DNA from: Erysipelotrichaceae bacterium OPF54
GTDB lineage: Bacteria > Bacillota_I > Bacilli_A > Erysipelotrichales > Erysipelotrichaceae
NCBI GenBank assembly: GCA_022834735.1
Contig: BQKD01000001.1
Location: forward strand, 163,659 to 227,658
Reading direction: 5' to 3'
DNA length: 64,000 nucleotides
Both the position numbers and the translations under genes were made by a program. Of the stretch, positions 60,320 to 64,000 are shown piece after piece (positions within the stretch are counted from its first letter, which is position 1; every line of letters begins with the position of its first letter). The notes under the pieces were generated by a model. That model worked only from the letters and a program-made list of their open reading frames with translations. It did not search any database and was not told where the DNA came from.

Positions 60320-60901
60320 TTGTTAACAAATCTTAATAATGAGAAAATGATTTATTCGATAAATGAGCTAAAAAAAATGAATTTTACCAATTATAAAATT
60401 AATAAAATGGTTGATCAGGGTTCGTTGAAAAAATTAAATAGATCCTATTATGAAAATGCGAATTATACGGGAGATTTCAACGATTTTGTTTTCGTGAGTG
60501 CGTATATCCCGAAAGGAGTGATCTGTCTGATGAGTGCTGCGTCCTATTATGGGCTCACGACAGTTCGTCCGATCGTGGTTGATATGGCGATTCCTAATAA
60601 AGGAAAGGTAAGCACGTTGCCGGAGTGGCCGGTAATTAATTTGTATTATTTTGGCGAAGTTCGTTACTCTGAGGGTATTGTGAAAAAAAAACATAGCAAT
60701 GATCAATTTATGATCTACGAGATCGAAAAAACGGTGGTGGATATTATTTGTTTTCGCGAAAAGATTGGTATTGAGGAAACAAAAGAAATCCTGAAAAACT
60801 ATCTGGATAAAAAAGAACGAAATATTAATCTTCTGCTTCGTTATGCGAAAGTATTAAAATGCGAGTCTGTCTTACGGAAATATCTGGAGGTTCTTTTATG
60901 A
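60320..60901 (+). CDS. abiEi: AbiEi-type antitoxin (type IV toxin-antitoxin)
   Basis: 193 aa. N-terminal winged helix (SINELKKMNFTNYKINKMVD; GSLKKLNRSYY) and the AbiEi core (ICLMSAASYYGLTTVRP; YEIEKTVVDIICFREKIG). It opposes the AbiEii nucleotidyltransferase and represses the operon. GAAAGAGGATGATTG precedes the TTG start at 60320. Overlaps the toxin gene by 4 bp. Part of the AT-rich island. Confidence 0.9.
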   Translation: MLTNLNNEKMIYSINELKKMNFTNYKINKMVDQGSLKKLNRSYYENANYTGDFNDFVFVSAYIPKGVICLMSAASYYGLTTVRPIVVDMAIPNKGKVSTLPEWPVINLYYFGEVRYSEGIVKKKHSNDQFMIYEIEKTVVDIICFREKIGIEETKEILKNYLDKKERNINLLLRYAKVLKCESVLRKYLEVLL

Positions 60902-61665
60902 GCTCGGCAACCTCTATTAAAGAAAAATTAAAAAACAACGCAAAAAAAGAGCATTCATCCGTGCAAAATGAATTTATTCTTTATGGTCTCGAAAGAACGA
61001 TTTATCGGATTTCTATTTCCCGATATGCTGATCGATTTATCCTTAAAGGAGGAATATTTCTTTATGCTGTTTTTGAACGTGACTTTGCTAGAGCAACTCA
61101 GGATATAGATATTCTGGCCTGGAGAATCAATAATGAAGCGGATAATATCGAAAGGATATTTAAAGAGATCTTTTCGATAGAATGTGATGATGCATTATGT
61201 TTTGATCTTTCTTCGATCAAGGTAAAAAATATAACCGAATTCAAGGAATATCATGGAGTAAATATATCAGTTACAGCGACTCTAGATAAAACGAGAATTC
61301 CTGTATCAATTGATATTGGTTTTGGCGATGTAATTTATCCTGAACGTGTAAAAATGGATTTTCCAACAATATTAGATATGGAAGTGCCTGTGGTCTATGC
61401 CTATTCAATATATTCGGTGATTTCTGAAAAGTTTGAAGCCATTGTTTCTTTGGGATTGGTAAATAGCAGGCTTAAAGATTTTTATGATATTTATTTCATA
61501 GGCAAATCGAAATGCTTTTGTGGAAGAAAGCTCCAAAACGCTATTATCGAGACATTTAATCATCGCAATACTGGATTTGATGATATTGTGGCTTTTACAG
61601 ATGAATATATAAATGATAAAAATAATCAATCGAGATGGAATCATTTTGTCAATAAAAGAATGTAA
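60898..61665 (+). CDS. abiEii: AbiEii-type nucleotidyltransferase toxin, with an internal stop
   Basis: 255 aa. Nucleotidyltransferase motif RFILKGGIFLYAVFERDFAR followed by ATQDIDILA (the G-G ... D-x-D site), and SIDIGFGDVIYPER and ISEKFEAIVSLG further on. CTGGAGGTTCTTTT precedes ATG 60898. The frame stops at TAA 61663-61665, yet the same frame stays open beyond it for 42 codons (HKVDFPEAIEFCKAFLLPVV ... WDPVLERWM, to 61794) and matches the C-terminal end expected for AbiEii. So the toxin is shortened by a nonsense codon and may be weak or dead. Confidence 0.85.
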   Translation: MSSATSIKEKLKNNAKKEHSSVQNEFILYGLERTIYRISISRYADRFILKGGIFLYAVFERDFARATQDIDILAWRINNEADNIERIFKEIFSIECDDALCFDLSSIKVKNITEFKEYHGVNISVTATLDKTRIPVSIDIGFGDVIYPERVKMDFPTILDMEVPVVYAYSIYSVISEKFEAIVSLGLVNSRLKDFYDIYFIGKSKCFCGRKLQNAIIETFNHRNTGFDDIVAFTDEYINDKNNQSRWNHFVNKRM

Positions 61666-61819
61666 ACCCATAAAGTAGATTTTCCGGAAGCGATAGAGTT
61701 CTGCAAAGCGTTTTTGCTACCGGTTGTCGAATCGATTGTTCATCGTTCTTCCTTTGAAAAGAACTGGGATCCGGTTCTAGAAAGGTGGATGTAAAATGGT
61801 AAATCTCTTATGGGAATGA

Positions 61820-61847
61820 ACTGATCTGTGCTGGATCGGTTTTTTTA
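61820..61847 (+). terminator. Terminator of the abiE operon
   Basis: CTGATC-TGTGCT-GGATCGGT followed by T7; nearly the same sequence as the terminator at 58555. Confidence 0.75.
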
Positions 61848-61854
61848 TGCCAAA

Positions 61855-61880
61855 AAGAAAACGGAAGGTTTCCCTTCCGA
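61855..61880 (-). terminator. Terminator of the XRE gene
   Basis: CGGAAGG/CCTTCCG stem followed by TTTTC and TTTTT on the minus strand. Confidence 0.8.
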
Positions 61881-61887
61881 AATTCGA

Positions 61888-62229
61888 TTATTCTTTGTCT
61901 TCTGTGTAATAAAAGTCATCGATGATGTCCATGATGCGGTATACGCATTCGATCTGCCGGGGCGTATATTCTTTCAGCTTTCCGGACACGTCGTACATGG
62001 TGTTCGGATCTTTTCCGAACAGGATGTAGTCGGCGCTGACTTCCAGGAACTGGCAGATGCCCATAAGTGTGGGAGTTCTAGTTCCTACCAGGCCGCGTTC
62101 CAGATCGGAGATGTACTGGATCGATACATCGATCTCTTCGGCCAGCCGTTCCTGCGTGATCCCGCGGGCTTCTCTTGACTTCTTGATCCGCCGTCCGATC
62201 TCGACATTTAATTTTTTCTTTTGTTTCAT
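61888..62229 (-). CDS. XRE-family transcriptional regulator (113 aa)
   Basis: HTH_3 domain: IGRRIKKSREARGITQERLA and VSIQYISDLERGLVGTRTPT then LMGICQFLEVSADYIL. The C-terminal extension (YTPRQIECVYRIMDIIDDFY) is helical. Autonomous regulator, divergent from the AP2 gene and perhaps controlling it. The 330-bp gap between them carries the promoter of the AP2 gene. Confidence 0.9.
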   Translation of the reverse strand: MKQKKKLNVEIGRRIKKSREARGITQERLAEEIDVSIQYISDLERGLVGTRTPTLMGICQFLEVSADYILFGKDPNTMYDVSGKLKEYTPRQIECVYRIMDIIDDFYYTEDKE

Positions 62230-62427
62230 AACTCGATTTTATTTACTCATTCCTCCTGGCATAATCAACTCTCAGTTCTACTTGTAATGTTATAAATGTG
62301 AATTATGAATTGATAACAAATGCGCAAATTAGTAAATTTGTAACTGGTTTTCATAAAAAATGAAACAAATGATGTTAAAAAACGGCTAAGATTGTGAATT
62401 TCACTGCGAAAAGTGGGAATTGAGCGG

Positions 62428-62456
62428 TTGACACCCTAAAGAAATAGTAATAGTAT
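62428..62456 (+). promoter_or_regulatory. Promoter of the AP2-domain gene
   Basis: TTGACA at 62428-62433, 17-bp spacer, TAGTAT at 62451-62456, overlapped by the palindrome AGTAATAGTATTACT. Confidence 0.65.
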
Positions 62457-62564
62457 TACTTTATAAAAGTAGAACTATTAGTAGTAGAAGTGTAAATATT
62501 AGTAAGGTCGTGTGAAAAGACGCTTCCGGATTCGAGGGAGTTCTTGCAGAAAGGAAAGACGAAC

Positions 62565-63551
62565 ATGGGTGCGGAAGATTTGTGCGGAAAACGGTTTGGC
62601 AAACTGACAGTTTTACGAAAAACGGAACAGAAAAGGAAAGGAAGTTTCCTGTGGCTTTGCGAATGCGAGTGCGGCAATACGATCCTGCTCGAACGCTACA
62701 AGATCGAGAGGGGGCTTGTGCAAAGCTGCGGCTGTGCCAGAAAAGGGAAAAACACGAAAGATCTGAAAGGAATGCGGATCGGTCATCTGCAGGTTGTCAG
62801 GCGCCTGGACGAAAAGAAAGGGTCCTGCTACTTGTGGGAGTGTGTGTGCGACTGTGGCAGCACGATCAAGGTGGCGACCAACGATCTGACGAAAAAAAAT
62901 CCGGTGCAGAGCTGCGGCTGTGTGCGTCAGGGAAAAGATATCGAAGGACAGAGGTTCGGAAGGCTGACCGCCTTATATCCGACGGCGAAACGTCTGGGCG
63001 GAAGTATCGTGTGGATGTGCCGGTGCGACTGCGGCAATGTAACCGAAGTTTCGTATAACGATCTGAGGTCGGGCAATACGAAGAGCTGCGGGTGCATGGT
63101 GCATGAAAAGGGTGGCTTGCCACTTGCCTATGTGGACGATACGTGTGTGGAGTCTCTCAAAAGCAAGACGTTATACAAAAACAACACGTCAGGTTGTACG
63201 GGTGTTCTGTGGCAGAAGGGACGCTGGGTGGCCCAGATCTCTTTCAGAAAGTGCCGGTATTATCTTGGTTCCTACGAAAGGCTGGAGGATGCAGTGTTCG
63301 TGAGAAAGAAGGCCGAACATCTTCTGCACGATTGTTTCGTGGAACAGTACGAGCGCTGGGAACAAAAGGATGAGGGATGGAAAAGAGAACATCCTCTCAA
63401 AATTGTTGTGAAAGGAACGAATATCGACGATTTCGAGCTCGAGGTCGTAGAACAATACAGGGGAAATGATGAAGAAAAGGGAAAAGGTAAATCTGGCCGA
63501 TATGCCGTCTTTGGAACTGCTGGAGAAAGAAAGAGACCGGGTCAGACATAA
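62565..63551 (+). CDS. AP2-domain protein with three Cys-rich repeats
   Basis: 328 aa. Three tandem units of about 55 residues, each LxGxRxGxLxxL ... W-x-C-x-C-x-CG ... SCGC: WLCECECGN/SCGCA, WECVCDCGS/SCGCV, WMCRCDCGN/SCGCM. These are zinc-ribbon-like units seen singly in phage HNH/AP2 proteins (known). Then an AP2-type DNA-binding domain: NNTSGCTGVLWQKGRWVAQI and YYLGSYERLEDAVFVRKKAE. The last 80 residues are charged. AAAGGAAAGACGAAC precedes ATG 62565. It overlaps the signal peptidase gene. Confidence 0.85.
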   Translation: MGAEDLCGKRFGKLTVLRKTEQKRKGSFLWLCECECGNTILLERYKIERGLVQSCGCARKGKNTKDLKGMRIGHLQVVRRLDEKKGSCYLWECVCDCGSTIKVATNDLTKKNPVQSCGCVRQGKDIEGQRFGRLTALYPTAKRLGGSIVWMCRCDCGNVTEVSYNDLRSGNTKSCGCMVHEKGGLPLAYVDDTCVESLKSKTLYKNNTSGCTGVLWQKGRWVAQISFRKCRYYLGSYERLEDAVFVRKKAEHLLHDCFVEQYERWEQKDEGWKREHPLKIVVKGTNIDDFELEVVEQYRGNDEEKGKGKSGRYAVFGTAGERKRPGQT

Positions 63552-64000
63552 TTCGAGATATAGAAAGACGCTGCGCAGCACGGTCAATGTCCTGATCGTG
63601 GTGGCGGCGGTGGCGATCCTGGCTGCGACATTGTGGCTGCCGGTGCTTCGTATTTACGGAACGAGCATGACGCCTAACCTGGAAGCAGGAGACATCGTTC
63701 TTTCAATGAAAGGGAGCGACTTCAAGACAGGCGATGTGGTGGCGTTCTATTACAACAACAAGATCCTGGTCAAGCGTGTCATTGCCGGTCCTGGCGACTG
63801 GGTGTATATCGATGACGACGGCAACGTGTTTGTCAATGGTCAGGAGCTGGACGAGCCGTATGTGCAGGAGAAAGCTTTAGGAGAAACGGATATCGAGTAT
63901 CCGTACCAGGTTCCTGAAAAGAGATGGTTCGTGATGGGAGATCACCGGAGCGTATCTCTGGATTCGAGGACTCGGGCGATCGGATGTATCGCCGAAGAGA
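63466..64000 (+). CDS. lepB: Signal peptidase I, 3' end outside the window
   Basis: The frame ATG-ATG-AAG from 63466 (or 63469) gives KKREKVNLADMPSLELLEKE, one transmembrane helix (VNVLIVVAAVAILAATLWLP), the catalytic Ser in YGTSMTPNLEAGD, the Lys in VKRVIAGPGDWV and the box E motif GDHRSVSLDSRT. It removes signal peptides from exported proteins. It starts inside the AP2 gene (86 bp overlap, different frame), so the two are translationally linked. The frame is still open at the window edge. Confidence 0.93.
   Translation, partial: MMKKREKVNLADMPSLELLEKERDRVRHNSRYRKTLRSTVNVLIVVAAVAILAATLWLPVLRIYGTSMTPNLEAGDIVLSMKGSDFKTGDVVAFYYNNKILVKRVIAGPGDWVYIDDDGNVFVNGQELDEPYVQEKALGETDIEYPYQVPEKRWFVMGDHRSVSLDSRTRAIGCIAEE

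Overview
The window looks like chromosome of a gut Bacillota, most plausibly an Erysipelotrichia-type Firmicute (inference from gene content and style: mannose-family PTS for amino sugars, FeoA-FeoA-FeoB, GpsB-like protein, split TldD/TldE, Rpn-like proteins with GxxEG tails, Shine-Dalgarno sites everywhere). Host genes have a balanced base composition. Three AT-richer stretches stand out and hold accessory DNA: about 3.6-8.26 kb, 26.4-29.1 kb and 58.6-61.8 kb.

Layout. (1) 1-8.26 kb is the right-hand part of a Tn916/Tn5397-like integrative conjugative element: a conjugation-gene remnant broken by an IS66 and an IS1182 element, a helix-turn-helix/membrane accessory cassette, Orf7-like sigma factor (frameshifted), Orf8-like protein, a candidate structured RNA, a 43-residue xis-position protein and a large serine recombinase. 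It is inserted into an N-acetylmuramoyl-L-alanine amidase gene whose 3' part follows. (2) 8.9-16.5 kb: mannose-6-phosphate isomerase with a frameshift, a probable yybP-ykoY (Mn2+) riboswitch in front of a cation exchanger, an ABC-class P-loop ATPase, a TnpB-only IS605-type element and a hybrid histidine kinase. (3) 17.2-31.4 kb: an N-acetylgalactosamine/galactosamine-type locus (EIIA, AgaS, NagA, HAD phosphatase, tagatose-bisphosphate aldolase Z subunit, AraC regulator, EIIB/C/D), interrupted by a group II intron placed right after a terminator and by an AT-rich block with a surface protein. (4) 31.5-42.7 kb: DUF4143 ATPase with a five-copy operator-like repeat, a fused Memo/AMMECR1 protein whose radical SAM partner is destroyed by an IS200/IS605 element, a degenerate kinase with an SGNH hydrolase, a candidate small RNA, IlvC, NanE and GpsB-like genes.

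(5) 42.7-58.6 kb: TldD/TldE, SseB-like protein, a feo operon behind three evenly spaced palindromes, a family of three Rpn-like genes with 12-bp in-frame repeats, IlvD, a PadR-controlled flavodoxin-SCP2-membrane fusion, and an alcohol/aldehyde dehydrogenase pair with a twin operator. (6) 58.8-64 kb: a defence/toxin-antitoxin-like island (HipA-like kinase with a small overlapping partner; AbiEi/AbiEii with a strong inverted repeat; XRE regulator) and then an AP2-domain protein with three Cys-rich repeats that overlaps a signal peptidase I gene running off the end.

How the genes work together: the amino-sugar locus would import and phosphorylate GalNAc/GalN, deacetylate (NagA), deaminate/isomerise (AgaS) and feed tagatose bisphosphate aldolase; the catalytic aldolase subunit and the tagatose-6-phosphate kinase are not in the window. 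No tRNA, rRNA or CRISPR array was seen.
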